Assembly: GCF_014203545.1 (NCBI RefSeq)
Contig: NZ_JACHJG010000007.1
Span: forward strand, 349,432 to 413,431
Source of the DNA: Streptomyces netropsis
GTDB lineage: Bacteria; Actinomycetota; Actinomycetes; Streptomycetales; Streptomycetaceae
Length of the DNA stretch: 64,000 nt
Reading direction: 5' to 3'
Shown: one piece after another, positions 42,640 to 51,226 of the stretch
How the letters are laid out: every line of letters begins with the position of its first letter
How positions within the stretch are numbered: position 1 is the first letter of the stretch
Position numbers and translations under genes: made by a program
The notes under the pieces: model-generated
The model's database searches: none
What the model saw: the letters and a program-made list of their open reading frames with translations, nothing else
Told to the model about the DNA's origin: nothing

Positions 42640-42735
42640 CCGCGAGGGGGCGGCGTCCCGCGAGCGGGCGGCCTCTGCGAAGGCTCGGCATCGTGCGAAG
42701 GGGCGGCGCCGCGCGAAGGCTCGGCGTCACTCGAA
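42640..42735. repeat. Short degenerate repeats downstream of the SpoIIE phosphatase
   Basis: Units such as GCGAAGGCTCGGC (twice) and GGGGCGGC/GCGGGCGGC alternate over about 95 bp between the phosphatase 3' end and the pepP start. No hairpin dominates and no ORF is convincing. Confidence 0.45.
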
Positions 42736-44340
42736 GTGGGCGACGAGCAGGATCACGTCCTCGCCGCTGTCCCCGCCCGTCGCCGCCGCCGCGGCGGTCA
42801 GCGCCCCGGCGGCCCGGTCGCTCTCCGCGTCGGCCCCGGCGCCCCTCGCGGGGCGCTCCGGCGGCAGCACGGCCCGCAGGACGTGGTCGGCGATGGCCTC
42901 CGGATCGTGCCGCAAAGCCTGCGGCACGCTCGCCGCTGCCTTGTGCAGCCGGGTGAAGGCCCGGTCCATCGCCTCGCCGGTGCGGTGCAGCAGCCCGTCG
43001 CTGTAGAAGAGGAGCGTCTCTCCCGGCGCGGGCTCGATCTCCACGCTGGGCGCCTCCCAGCAGGCGAGCATGCCCAGCGGCGCGGACAGCGACGTCTCCA
43101 CGTACTCGGCGCCGCGCTCGCCGATGATCAGCGGCGGGCAGTGCCCGGCCCCGGCCAGGACGACCTTGTGCATCTGGTCCCCGGTGAGGGGGTCCTCGAT
43201 GTTCTCGCAGTAGGCGAAGAGCGCGGTGGCGGCCCGGGCGGGCTCGGTCAGCCGCAGCAGGAGTTCGAGGTCGGAGAGGACGGCGACCGGGTCCTCGCCC
43301 TCCATGACGGCGTACGCGCGCAGGGAGGCCCGCAGCCTGCCCATCGCGGCGACGGCACTGGGGCCGGAACCAGTAATTCCGCCCACCGCGAGGCCGAGCG
43401 CGCCCTCGGGCAGCGGCAGCGCGTCGTACCAGGCACCGCCGCCGCGCGGCCCGGGGCGGTGGCGGACGGCGAGACGGACCCCGGCGACCCGGGGAAGGCG
43501 GCTGGGGAGCAGCTCCTCGCGGAGGGTGGCGACGGTCTCGCGGGCGCGGGTCAGCTCGACGAGACGGGCGAGGTGCTCGGTGGCGTAGCCGCAGTAGAGG
43601 CCGATCAGGTGCCGCTGGCGTTCGGTGGGTTCGGCCGGCTCGTCGTAGAGCCAGACGGCCGCGCCGAGCCTGCCCGTGGCGTTCTCCGTGCCGCCCGGCG
43701 GGTCGGACTCCAGCGGTACCGCGTAGCTGGCGGCGTAGCCCAGGCGGGCGGCGACCTCGCGGTGGCGCGGGTCGAGGCCGTCCTCGCCCGCGATGTCGGG
43801 GTGGGCGGTGCCGGACCGGTTGCCGACGGGCGGGAGGTCGTCGAGCAACTGCCCGTACGACGGGGGCGCGCCGGGGGCGGGGGGCGCCGAGGAAGGGGGC
43901 CGCGGGATCGTCTCGATGTGGCCGAGGTCGGAGCGGCCGAGGCCGAGTCCGACGGTGACGGGAGGGGCGAGCCCGTCGTCGGGCCGCAGGGTGACGAGGC
44001 CGCGGCGGGCGCCCACGAGCGTGGATCCGGCGCGCAGGAGTTCGTGCAGGGCGTCGTCGAGCGTGCCGGTGCGGGCGAGCCGCTCGGTCAGCTCCTGGAG
44101 CGTGGTCAGGTCGTAGATCCAGCCGGCGAGGCGGTCCTGGACCAGGGCGTTCAGCGCGAGGGGGGAGAGCAGGGACTCGTCGGGCGGGCCCGTGGCGGGC
44201 GCGGGGAGGGTGGCTGCCGTGGGGGTCGGGCCGGCGGGCTCACCGGCGAGGGCCGATGACGCGGCGGGGGCGGAAGTGTGCGCGGGTGCGGGGACCGGAG
44301 AGTCGATTCCGGCCACTTTCGGCAGGTGGGGGGCAGTCAT
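42727..44340 (-). CDS. SpoIIE-family PP2C phosphatase with GAF domain
   Basis: 537 residues from MTAPHLPKVAG. After an Ala/Pro-rich 60-residue tail comes a GAF domain (about 100-270; LTTLQELTERLARTGTLDDALHELLRAGSTLVGARRGLVTL) and a SpoIIE phosphatase domain (about 295-520) with GGAWYDALPLPEGALGLAVGGITGSGPSA and LFYSDGLLHRTGE. The metal Asp positions of PP2C are only partly conserved (G-G-A-W-Y-D; V-G-G-I rather than V-G-D-V), so activity should be tested. The start is chosen because the 41-codon ORF upstream ends on it (ATGA). Likely acts on anti-anti-sigma proteins. Confidence 0.87.
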   Translation of the reverse strand: MTAPHLPKVAGIDSPVPAPAHTSAPAASSALAGEPAGPTPTAATLPAPATGPPDESLLSPLALNALVQDRLAGWIYDLTTLQELTERLARTGTLDDALHELLRAGSTLVGARRGLVTLRPDDGLAPPVTVGLGLGRSDLGHIETIPRPPSSAPPAPGAPPSYGQLLDDLPPVGNRSGTAHPDIAGEDGLDPRHREVAARLGYAASYAVPLESDPPGGTENATGRLGAAVWLYDEPAEPTERQRHLIGLYCGYATEHLARLVELTRARETVATLREELLPSRLPRVAGVRLAVRHRPGPRGGGAWYDALPLPEGALGLAVGGITGSGPSAVAAMGRLRASLRAYAVMEGEDPVAVLSDLELLLRLTEPARAATALFAYCENIEDPLTGDQMHKVVLAGAGHCPPLIIGERGAEYVETSLSAPLGMLACWEAPSVEIEPAPGETLLFYSDGLLHRTGEAMDRAFTRLHKAAASVPQALRHDPEAIADHVLRAVLPPERPARGAGADAESDRAAGALTAAAAATGGDSGEDVILLVAHFE

Positions 44341-44462
44341 GGTCTGCTGCCCGGTGCGAGGCGTACGCCAGTGCGAGAGAAGGGGCGGCGGGGGACGGTT
44401 CGGGGCACCCGGCCAAGCCATCGTGACCAGCCCAGCGGCCTGTGCGTGCTGCTCAATAGCAT
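44337..44462 (-). CDS. Short upstream ORF (41 aa) translationally coupled to the phosphatase
   Basis: ATG at 44460-44462 with AGGGGG 7 nt upstream, a better ribosome site than any before the phosphatase itself. It encodes MLLSSTHRPLGWSRWLGRVP and 21 further basic residues, ending at a TGA that overlaps the phosphatase ATG. The peptide is Arg/Pro/Trp-rich and resembles no known protein; it may only serve to deliver ribosomes, or to regulate phosphatase synthesis. Confidence 0.55.
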   Translation of the reverse strand: MLLSSTHRPLGWSRWLGRVPRTVPRRPFSRTGVRLAPGSRP

Positions 44463-44919
44463 CGCAAACCCCCTGTCGTGTTGCGCGCTATCAATGCCTC
44501 CACATGTACACGCCCGGGTAAGGGGATGTCCAGCATTGGACCAGTGGGATTGGTGGTGTCTGGGAGGTTTCCAAGTTGGCCGGAAAATAGTCCTGAGGCC
44601 TTTGATTTGCGGTCGACTGGCGTCGCTCGACAGTGCGTCATGCCGACCGCGGCGGGTACGTACTCGGAGAAGGCCAGGGGTAGTTGGGGTCGCCCCGCAA
44701 CCCGGCGGCGGGCCCCGGCGTCTTTACCGTCAACGGTCACGCCCGTCCCGAATGGCGAGGGGCAACCCATGCCGCAGGCGAGGGGTGCACAGCCCAGCAC
44801 GAAGCGCCATGCGCGCGCCACCCCTCGCCAGGTTTCACGCTCGGCCCGCGGCGTGATGCGCTGCGGTGTACGCGCAGTGACTCGTGATCCATGTGGTGTG
44901 CAGGCCTCGAAAGGGCCAC

Positions 44920-44939
44920 GGCGCGTCGCGCGACGCGCC
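44920..44939. repeat. Perfect 20-bp palindrome
   Basis: GGCGCGTCGC at 44920-44929 is followed without a gap by its exact reverse complement. It could be an operator or simply a hairpin in a GC-rich gap. Confidence 0.6.
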
Positions 44940-45087
44940 ACGTAGTGCCCGTAGTGCCATGTAGTCCCATGAAGACGTAGTCCGACGAAGGCCCACGTAG
45001 CCCCACAGCAGTTCCCCAGCAGTTCCCGCGCGGTTCCCATGCGGGCCGTGCGAAGTGTCATGTAGTGCGATTCAGGTAAAGCGATAC

Positions 45088-45110
45088 GGCCCCCGTCCTG
45101 GACGGGGGCC
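45088..45110 (+). terminator. Hairpin just upstream of the primase-polymerase gene
   Basis: GGCCCCCGTCC and GGACGGGGGCC are exact complements around a single T (45088-45110), realistic as an 8-bp stem with a 7-nt loop. It lies 36 bp before the ATG of the next gene, so it may attenuate transcription into it or end a transcript from the left. Confidence 0.6.
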
Positions 45111-45145
45111 CCACCTTCGGCGTTTACGGAAAGGAACGAGCGCTC

Positions 45146-45913
45146 ATGCGCGAGATCCTCGGAAGGCGACGCAAGCTCTCGCTCCGGCGCGGTGGCCGGT
45201 CGGCGGTACTCACCGCGGCCCTGGCCTACGCCACGGAGTGGCAATGGCCCGTACTCCCCGGCGTCGGGCTGCGGCCCGGCGGCGGCCGACTGCGCGAGTG
45301 CGGCTGCCCGCATCCCGACTGCGCGGTCCCCGGCGCCCACCCGTTCGACCCCGGGCTGCTGGCCGCGAGCACGGACGCGCGGATGGTCCGCTGGTGGTGG
45401 ACCAACAGGCCCGACGCTCCCGTCGTGCTCGCCACGGGCGGCAGGGCGCCGTGCGCGGTGAGCCTGCCGGCGGTCGCCGGGGCCCGGGCGCTGGCGGCGT
45501 TCGACCGCGCGGGCGTGCGGGTCGGCCCCGTGGTCGCGACCCCCACCCGCTGGACCCTGCTGGTGGCCCCCTACTCCCTCGAAGTCCTCGGCGAGCTGCT
45601 GCACAGCCAGGACTGGGTGCCCGGCTCGCTGCGCTTCCACGGGGAGGGCGGCTATGTGGTCCTGCCGCCGTCGCCCACCGGCACGGGCCGGGTCCGCTGG
45701 GAGCGGCCGCCGGTGCAGGCGGGCCCGGAGGCTCCGGAAGGCCGGGGCGCTGCCTTCGGCGGCAGGGTCGGCGCGGCCGTGGCGCTCCGCGTGGGCCGGA
45801 CGACCGGACAGCCCGCGGCGCGGCCGTGGCTGCCCGACGTGGCCACGGTGGTCGACGTCCTGGTCGAGGAGAGCGCGGGCACGCCCGGGGGCGGCAGCAA
45901 GCTCGCGTACTGA
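45146..45913 (+). CDS. Bifunctional primase/polymerase (prim-pol) N-terminal domain protein
   Basis: 255 residues, MREILGRRRKLSLRRGG start. TAALAYATEWQWPVLPGVGLRPGGGRLRECGCPHPDCAVPGAHPFDPGLL matches the prim-pol fold entry with its Cys/His metal knuckle (CGCPHPDC..H); WVPGSLRFHGEGGYVVLPPS follows. It is a stand-alone domain without a helicase, as in many streptomycetes, where it is a stable chromosomal gene rather than a plasmid replication gene. Whether the polymerase acid residues are intact is unclear. GGAAAGGA precedes the ATG. Confidence 0.82.
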   Translation: MREILGRRRKLSLRRGGRSAVLTAALAYATEWQWPVLPGVGLRPGGGRLRECGCPHPDCAVPGAHPFDPGLLAASTDARMVRWWWTNRPDAPVVLATGGRAPCAVSLPAVAGARALAAFDRAGVRVGPVVATPTRWTLLVAPYSLEVLGELLHSQDWVPGSLRFHGEGGYVVLPPSPTGTGRVRWERPPVQAGPEAPEGRGAAFGGRVGAAVALRVGRTTGQPAARPWLPDVATVVDVLVEESAGTPGGGSKLAY

Positions 45914-46271
45914 CCCCCTCGGACCGAGGGCGGGTTGGCGGGGACGACGGGGTTGACGGGGTGTGGGTCGGCGGGTGCCGCGTGTCGACGCGGGCGCCGG
46001 GCCCTCTTGGGCAGGCCGGTCGAGGCGGATCCTGCAAGGCGGACGAGAGCGCGTACGGACGGGAGACGCACGCGCTCTCACTCCTTGGAGTGAAAGCCGA
46101 CGGAAGAACCACAGGAACGGCCGCGCGATCGCCCTGCGGGCCCTACGGTGCCCGCTATCTTGCGGGTGAGGGCCTGCGTCGGATGCCGTGCCGGGCGCCG
46201 TCGGTCCGGCGGGGGTGTGGGTCGAATCCGCCCCCGCGATCCAGCGTCCGCGGCGAGTTGCAGGTGGTCCC
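45914..46271. other. Gap between prim-pol gene and secreted protein gene
   Basis: 358 bp. It contains the terminator hairpin at 46045-46079 and, further on, the promoter region of the secreted protein (no clear -10 seen; CAGGTGG lies just before the ATG). No other gene is supported. Confidence 0.5.
46045..46079 (+). terminator. Intrinsic terminator-like hairpin after the prim-pol gene
   Basis: GAGAGCGCGT (46045-46054) pairs perfectly with ACGCGCTCTC (46070-46079) across a 15-nt loop, followed by ACTCCTTGG. Located 130 bp after the prim-pol stop. Confidence 0.65.
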
Positions 46272-47021
46272 ATGGAGCGTGCGTCCCGTCTGCCCGGAGA
46301 GTCCAGCGCGGCTCAGCAACGGGCGGCGAATCTGCGGATGGTCGCGCTCGCGAGCGCGGTGGCCCTGGCCGTCGTCCTGCCCCTGGCCGCAGCGACGGCG
46401 GGCCCGGCGGGCAGCGCGGGCGCGCAGGGCCCGGACAAGACCCAGGACATGACCCGGGACGGGGCCCGCGGCACGTCCAGGGACGCGGCGCGCGGTGCGG
46501 GCGAGGCGGAGGAGCCCCTCGTGCCGGGAGCGGCCGCTGAGGCCAACGGGGCTCATGGGGCCAATGAGGCCGCCGGGAGTGCCGTGGTTCCGGAGAACGC
46601 CGACGCCAAGCCGCAGAACGGGCGCCCGGGGGGCGGACCGTCGGCCGACCCCGACGAAGGGGTGGCGATCCTCCCGGCCCGCAGCTCCGCCCAGTGCGGC
46701 CCCGAACTCTCCTCGCCCGAGGGCGCCGAGGCCCAGACCTGCGTCCTGACGCAGGGGAGCGAGACCTGGGCGCGCACGTACTACCGCAACGCCACGGGCG
46801 AGCCCCTGACGGCCGTGCTGACCCTCATGGCCCCGGACGGCCGGACGGTCCAGGTGCACTGTCGGCTGAGCGCCTCCGATGATCCCGACGCCTGCGAGAC
46901 GCCCCGCGAACCCACGGTTCGGGGACATGGCTCGTATACGGCGGTCGCGGAGATCGCTTCGACGAAGGGGAACCTCATGCTCCGGTCCGGGAGCAACTCG
47001 CCGGTGTCCGAGGAGGATTAG
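46272..47021 (+). CDS. Secreted or membrane-anchored protein of unknown function
   Basis: 249 residues. Cytoplasmic tail of 23 residues, one hydrophobic segment (MVALASAVALAVVLPLAAATAG), a low-complexity Gly/Ala/Asp/Arg linker to about residue 135, then a C-terminal domain with four Cys (AQCGPELS, QTCVLTQGSETWARTYYRN, VHCRLSASDDPDACETP) that could form two disulfides. No family recognised. ATG at 46272 with AGGTGG upstream. Confidence 0.72.
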   Translation: MERASRLPGESSAAQQRAANLRMVALASAVALAVVLPLAAATAGPAGSAGAQGPDKTQDMTRDGARGTSRDAARGAGEAEEPLVPGAAAEANGAHGANEAAGSAVVPENADAKPQNGRPGGGPSADPDEGVAILPARSSAQCGPELSSPEGAEAQTCVLTQGSETWARTYYRNATGEPLTAVLTLMAPDGRTVQVHCRLSASDDPDACETPREPTVRGHGSYTAVAEIASTKGNLMLRSGSNSPVSEED

Positions 47022-48018
47022 CGGGCCGCGTCCGTACGGGCGCGCCATGGCCGTGCCGTGGCTGCGGCGGGGACCCTCGCGGGGCTGGAAGGCGTCGTGG
47101 CAGGCCGTGTGAACAGGCACGTGGGACGCAGTGCGGCCGTTCGACGGCCGGGCCGCGGAGCCGGCCGATCGGCGGGCCGGATTCCGGGCATGGAAACGCC
47201 CGGTCGCTGGCGACGGGGGATGCACCAGCGACCGGGCTCCTAGAACCGTAACAAGAGATCGGCGGTTCGCAAATTCGATCGCGGATTTCCGGACGCCGAT
47301 TTCCGGGCTGGCAGCGGGAGTTGTGACAGGAGTCACGTGAATGACGCCCTCCGGAAGCGTTTACGGGCCCCTGCCGGGACCCTGCCGGGGGCTCGGCGGG
47401 GTCCTCGGTGCGGACGGCTGGGGCCTCCGGCGGGGACGGCGGGTGCCTCCGGCGGGCATGGCCGCAACTCCCGGCGGCGACCACCGGGCTTCCGGTGGGA
47501 TGGCCGGGCTTCCCGTTGGGGAGTCCGGGGCTTTCGCCAGGCGCCGCCGGGCGTCCGGTGGGGAGTCCGGGGCTTCGGCAGGTATCGCCGCAACTCCCGG
47601 CGGCGACCACCGGGCTTCCAGAGGGAATCAACAGGGACGCCCGGGGCTCCCCGGTGGAGGCCACCGGCCCCCCCGGTGGGGACGGCCGGGGCTTCCGCCA
47701 GGTACCGCCGCAACTTCCGGTGGCGACCGTCGGGCTTCCGGAGAGAGTCAACGGGGTTCCCACTAGCGACGCCCGGGGCGCACGGGTGGAGGCCACCGGC
47801 TTCCCCGGTGGGGGAGTCCGGGGCTTTCGCCAGGCGCCGCCGGGCGCCCCGTGGGGGCGTCCGGGGCTTCCGGTGGGAATCACCGGGCCCGCTGGGGGAC
47901 CGTCGGCCGTTCGTGGGAACCGCCGACGGCCCCGGTGGGTTCACCGGGGCCGTCGGCAGGCGCGGGCAGGGCTTCCGGCAGGCGCCGCCGGGCTACCGGC
48001 TTCCGTGCCCCTAAGTCG
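47022..48018. repeat. Repeat-rich 1 kb without a confident gene
   Basis: From about 47400 to 48000 the DNA is built of imperfect repeats. A 33-nt block beginning GCCGCAACTCCCGGCGGCG occurs at 47461 and 47587 (identical) and, mutated, at 47707 (pitch 126 and 120 bp, both multiples of three). A 36-nt block beginning GGGGAGTCCGGGGCTTTCGC is identical at 47518 and 47811. All frames stay open on both strands, one encoding Gly/Ser/Pro-rich repeats (minus strand, G-S-P-V-V-A-A-G-S-C-G), but none has a convincing start. It may be a minisatellite or a very low-complexity coding region. Confidence 0.6.
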
Positions 48019-48987
48019 TCAGTTCAAGGTCACCTGACGGCTGGTGAGCCCGCCGCGCGCCCGCCGCTCCTCGGCGGTCAGCGGCGACTCGTCGGCGAGC
48101 GCCTCGGCCAGCCGCTCCGCGAAGGCCGCCGCCGGCTTCTCGACGTCCTGGGCGCCCATCTCGCTCGGCAGGTCCCAGACGGGGACGATCAGCCCGTGCG
48201 CGCGGAACGACCCGACCAGGCGGGTGCCCTCACCGAGCGAGGTCGCGCCCGCGACGTGCAGCCGGGCGAGGGCGTCGAGCAGCTTCTCCTCCGGGACGGT
48301 CATGACCCAGCGCAGGTGGTTCTTGTCCGGAACCTCGCACCAGTACGCGGCGTCGACCCCGGACAGCCGGACGGTGGGGATCGCGGCGGCGTTGGCCCGC
48401 TCCAGCGACGCGGCGACGTCACCGGTGGCGTTCTCGGCGTTCTCGACCCAGAACTCGAAGCCCGTGTGGACGGCGGGCTCGAACGGGCCCTCCGGGTCCA
48501 GCAGGTCCTGCAGGCGCGGGCCCTCGGCCCCGGTGCGCTCGGCGGCGACGGGGCTGCCGGGGGCGGCCTCCAGGGCGCGCTGGAGCGTGGCGGCGAGGTC
48601 GCGGCTCAGGTCGCCGGTCGGGGTGTCGTTCTGCAGCCCCAGCAGCACGGCGCCGTTGTCGCGGCGCAGCGCGGGCCACGCCATCGGCAGCACGGTGGCC
48701 AGCGTCACCGACGGCACGCCCTCGGGCAGCCCGCCCTTGAGCTTGAGCTCCACGGTCGCGGCGGGCACCAGCTCGCGCAGCGCGACCCAGTCGGCCTCCC
48801 CGGGCAGCCCCTCGAAGGGCCGCTGCACCAGCTCGACGACGGCGTGCGAGGCCTCGCGCCCGTGGCAGGCCTTGTAACGACGGCCCGACCCGCAGGGGCA
48901 GGGCTCACGGGCACCGACGACGGGGATGGTGCCGTCGCCTGCCTGCGGCGTGGCGGCCTTGGTCTGAGGGCGGCGCTTCTTGGCCAT
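48019..48987 (-). CDS. DUF5926 family protein with SEC-C zinc motif
   Basis: 322 residues. MAKKRRPQTKAATPQAG basic start, then the SEC-C knuckle CPCGSGRRYKACHG (about 33-46) that binds zinc and often contacts SecB or ribosomes, followed by a 270-residue DUF5926 domain with no known activity. Widely conserved in streptomycetes. ATG at the minus-strand start; promoter region upstream contains a 14-nt tandem repeat. Confidence 0.88.
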   Translation of the reverse strand: MAKKRRPQTKAATPQAGDGTIPVVGAREPCPCGSGRRYKACHGREASHAVVELVQRPFEGLPGEADWVALRELVPAATVELKLKGGLPEGVPSVTLATVLPMAWPALRRDNGAVLLGLQNDTPTGDLSRDLAATLQRALEAAPGSPVAAERTGAEGPRLQDLLDPEGPFEPAVHTGFEFWVENAENATGDVAASLERANAAAIPTVRLSGVDAAYWCEVPDKNHLRWVMTVPEEKLLDALARLHVAGATSLGEGTRLVGSFRAHGLIVPVWDLPSEMGAQDVEKPAAAFAERLAEALADESPLTAEERRARGGLTSRQVTLN

Positions 48988-49570
48988 GGCGTGCGTATCT
49001 CCCGTATCGGTCCTACCGGCTCGTACGGGCCGGCTCGTACGGGCGCGAGCCTAGCGCGGGGTGACTCGCGTCATGCGGGGCCGCTCACGTGGCGCGGGTC
49101 CGCTCGCGCGGGGCGACTGCGGGTGCGTGGCTCCGCCTGGCGTCGTTCACTTCGCGAAGTGGTCCCGATGTGGTCTTCCGCCCCGGCGGGCCGGTGGTCG
49201 GCGGGGCCGCCACGGTCGAACCGGACCGGTGGCGCGGGTCCGCTCGCGCGGGGTGGCGCGCCCCCGACGGCTTGCGCCCTGCGAAGCCCTCACGGCCGAA
49301 CCGGACGGTGGCGCGGTCCGCCGCGTCGGCGGTCCTCGTCCCGGGGTGCGTGGGACGCGAGTCGCTCGCACGGAACGGCTGCGGGCTCGCTGGCGCGGAG
49401 CCGGCCGGGTCGGGCCTCCCGGACCCGACCGGTCGGCCCGCGGACGGACCGTGCCGGCCCGCTCGTGCGGATGCCGCGTGGCTGAAGAGGGCTGTGACCG
49501 TCGGTCAGCGGCGCTGGGGGCCGTGTCGACCTGGACTGAACGGCCGACACCGTCTACGCGCGTCGCATTT
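48988..49570. other. Gap upstream of DUF5926 gene with direct repeats
   Basis: 583 bp between the DUF5926 start and the 3' end of the HATPase gene, both leftward. CCGGCTCGTACGGG is tandemly doubled (49016-49043), and a 22-nt block starting GGCGCGGGTCCGCTCGCGCG occurs at 49091 and again at 49231. Frames are open by GC bias only; no gene supported. Confidence 0.5.
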
Positions 49571-50101
49571 CTACGTCAGACCGTCGATGTCGGAGAAAGC
49601 GAGCTCGGGGTCGAGGGGGGCCCGCACAGGGGTGAAGTCATCACGCGCGGAGAGCGCAAGCGCGGCCCAGACGGTCACCTCGCCGGATCCACCGGCGTCC
49701 CGGACGCCCCAGTCCTGGGAGATCGCGCTGATGATGTTCAACCCCCGGCCGCCGCGCGCGGTCACCGAAGGAGTGGCCGGAAACGGTCGGGTCGGTCCGC
49801 CGCCGTCCGTGACCTCGACGGTCAGCCGGCCGCGCCTGTCCATGTGCCAGGCGGCGCGTATGCCGCCGTTCTCCGCTCCGTCGCATTCGCCCTTCGACAG
49901 GCTCAGCGGTCGTCCGTGCCGGTACGCGTTGCTGAGCAACTCCGAAAGGATCAGCACCGCGTCGTCGATGACCGAATCCGGCACCCCGCTGACGCGCAGG
50001 TCCTTCCGCATCCGGTGTCTCGCCTCACCCACGCCGGCGGGACCATGGGGTACGGCCATGATCGACGACGTGGCCACCTCCTGTGCCACCATCAACGCCA
50101 C
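49571..50101 (-). CDS. HATPase_c anti-sigma factor-type kinase
   Basis: 176 residues. N box SELLSNAYRHGRPL, G1 VTDGGGP, G2 GGRGLNIISAISQDWGV, as in streptomycete RsbW-like regulators. The GTG at 50101 is chosen because a near-perfect AAAGGAGGT sits 7 nt before it; an internal ATG (MAVPHGPAG) is a weaker option. Stand-alone regulatory gene; partner unknown. Confidence 0.88.
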   Translation of the reverse strand: MALMVAQEVATSSIMAVPHGPAGVGEARHRMRKDLRVSGVPDSVIDDAVLILSELLSNAYRHGRPLSLSKGECDGAENGGIRAAWHMDRRGRLTVEVTDGGGPTRPFPATPSVTARGGRGLNIISAISQDWGVRDAGGSGEVTVWAALALSARDDFTPVRAPLDPELAFSDIDGLT

Positions 50102-50241
50102 CCCCGAGACCTCCTTTGCCCCACGTCAGGGGATGGATGCCCCAATGGCCTGGACCGGAAACCGGCCATCCTGGACGGGGTGAGGCACTTGTGGCGGCCG
50201 AATACGCATCGAACGCGCCGGTGCACTCCATGTAATGGGCA

Positions 50242-51066
50242 CTAGGGGCGGCCGAGTTGGGAAAGCACCTCCTTGGGCCGGTTTGTGATCACCGCGTCGA
50301 CTCCGAGCCGGGCGCACAGCTCGACATCGGCCTGTTCGTTCACGGTCCAGACGTGCACCTGGTGGCCGGCGCGGTGCAGCCGCGCCACGTAGCCGGGGTT
50401 GTTGCGGATGATCCGGATGCTCGGGCCCGCGATGCGCACCCCCGGGGGCAGTCGCCCGTCACGATGGCGGGGCGAGACGAACTGCATCAGATAGACGGTC
50501 GGAATGGCGGGCGCCGCCGCCCGCACCCGGTGCAGGGACCGGGCCGAGAAGCTCATCACCCGTACGGGCGAGGGTTGCCCCACGGGCGGGGCGGCGAGTC
50601 CGAAGCGGCCGAGGAGGTCGAGCAGCCGCTCCTCGACCTGGCCCGCCCAACGGGTCGGGTGCTTGGTCTCGATGGCCAGCTCGACCGGACGACCTGCGTC
50701 GGCGACGAGTTCGAGGAGGCGCTCGAGGGTGAGGACGGACGTGCTGTCGCGGTCGGGGGCCTCGGAATCGGCGGCCTGGCCCTTCCAGGACCCGAAGTCG
50801 AGGGCCGAGAGGTCGGACAGCTCCATGGCGGAGACGGCCCCGCGCCCGTTGGAGGTGCGATTGACGCGGCGGTCGTGGACGCAGACGAGATGCCCGTCGG
50901 CGGTCAGCCGCACATCGCACTCCAGCGCGTCGGCGCCGTCCTCGATCGCTTTGCGGTAGGCGGCCAGGGTGTGTTCCGGGGCGTCTTCGGAGGCCCCTCG
51001 GTGGGCGATGACGGCGGGGGGCTGGCGCTCGGGGGGAAAGTCCCGGGCCGGGTGCGCATGGGTCAC
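50242..51066 (-). CDS. Glycerophosphodiester phosphodiesterase
   Basis: 274 residues. TIM-barrel GDPD signatures: AHRGASEDAPEHTLAAYRKAI (catalytic His-Arg and Glu), ALECDVRLTADGHLVCVHDRRV (Glu-x-Asp metal ligands, second His), IETKH, and the C-terminal VHVWTVNEQADVELCARLGVDAVITNRP. No signal peptide, so it acts in the cytoplasm, splitting glycerophosphodiesters to glycerol-3-phosphate. GTG start giving VTHAHPARDF; GATAAC upstream may be a -10 box. Confidence 0.93.
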   Translation of the reverse strand: MTHAHPARDFPPERQPPAVIAHRGASEDAPEHTLAAYRKAIEDGADALECDVRLTADGHLVCVHDRRVNRTSNGRGAVSAMELSDLSALDFGSWKGQAADSEAPDRDSTSVLTLERLLELVADAGRPVELAIETKHPTRWAGQVEERLLDLLGRFGLAAPPVGQPSPVRVMSFSARSLHRVRAAAPAIPTVYLMQFVSPRHRDGRLPPGVRIAGPSIRIIRNNPGYVARLHRAGHQVHVWTVNEQADVELCARLGVDAVITNRPKEVLSQLGRP

Positions 51067-51226
51067 CGCGTTATCGTGCCACCGCCTGGCACAATCGCGC
51101 ATGCAGTCCAATTTGTCCGGAGTAAAGGACGATGGGCGCGGGCACAGTCTCCGCTTACGGCGGTCTGACGTGCCATGGGAAAAGCTGTTAGCGGAAAACT
51201 TTCTGTAGTTGATTGAGGAGACAGCT

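Larger units (their letters stand above)
44463..45145. other. Long gene-free gap with palindromes
   Basis: 683 bp upstream of both the phosphatase (leftward) and the primase-polymerase gene (rightward). It holds a perfect 20-nt palindrome (44920-44939), a run of GTAGTGCC/GTAGTCC-like motifs (about 44942-45000), and the hairpin at 45088-45110. Base composition is more AT-rich on the left (44.45-44.65 kb). Open frames here are short and have no ribosome site; none is supported. Confidence 0.5.

Noticed and set aside
44478..44945. 155-codon plus-strand frame in the gap before the prim-pol gene
   Set aside because: No ribosome site, mixed composition without hydrophobic core pattern, and it runs through the palindrome-rich region.
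46975..47883. 302-codon minus-strand Gly/Ser/Pro-rich frame over the repeat region
   Set aside because: It could be a repeat protein, but the start has no ribosome site, the end overlaps the secreted-protein gene, and other frames are equally open.
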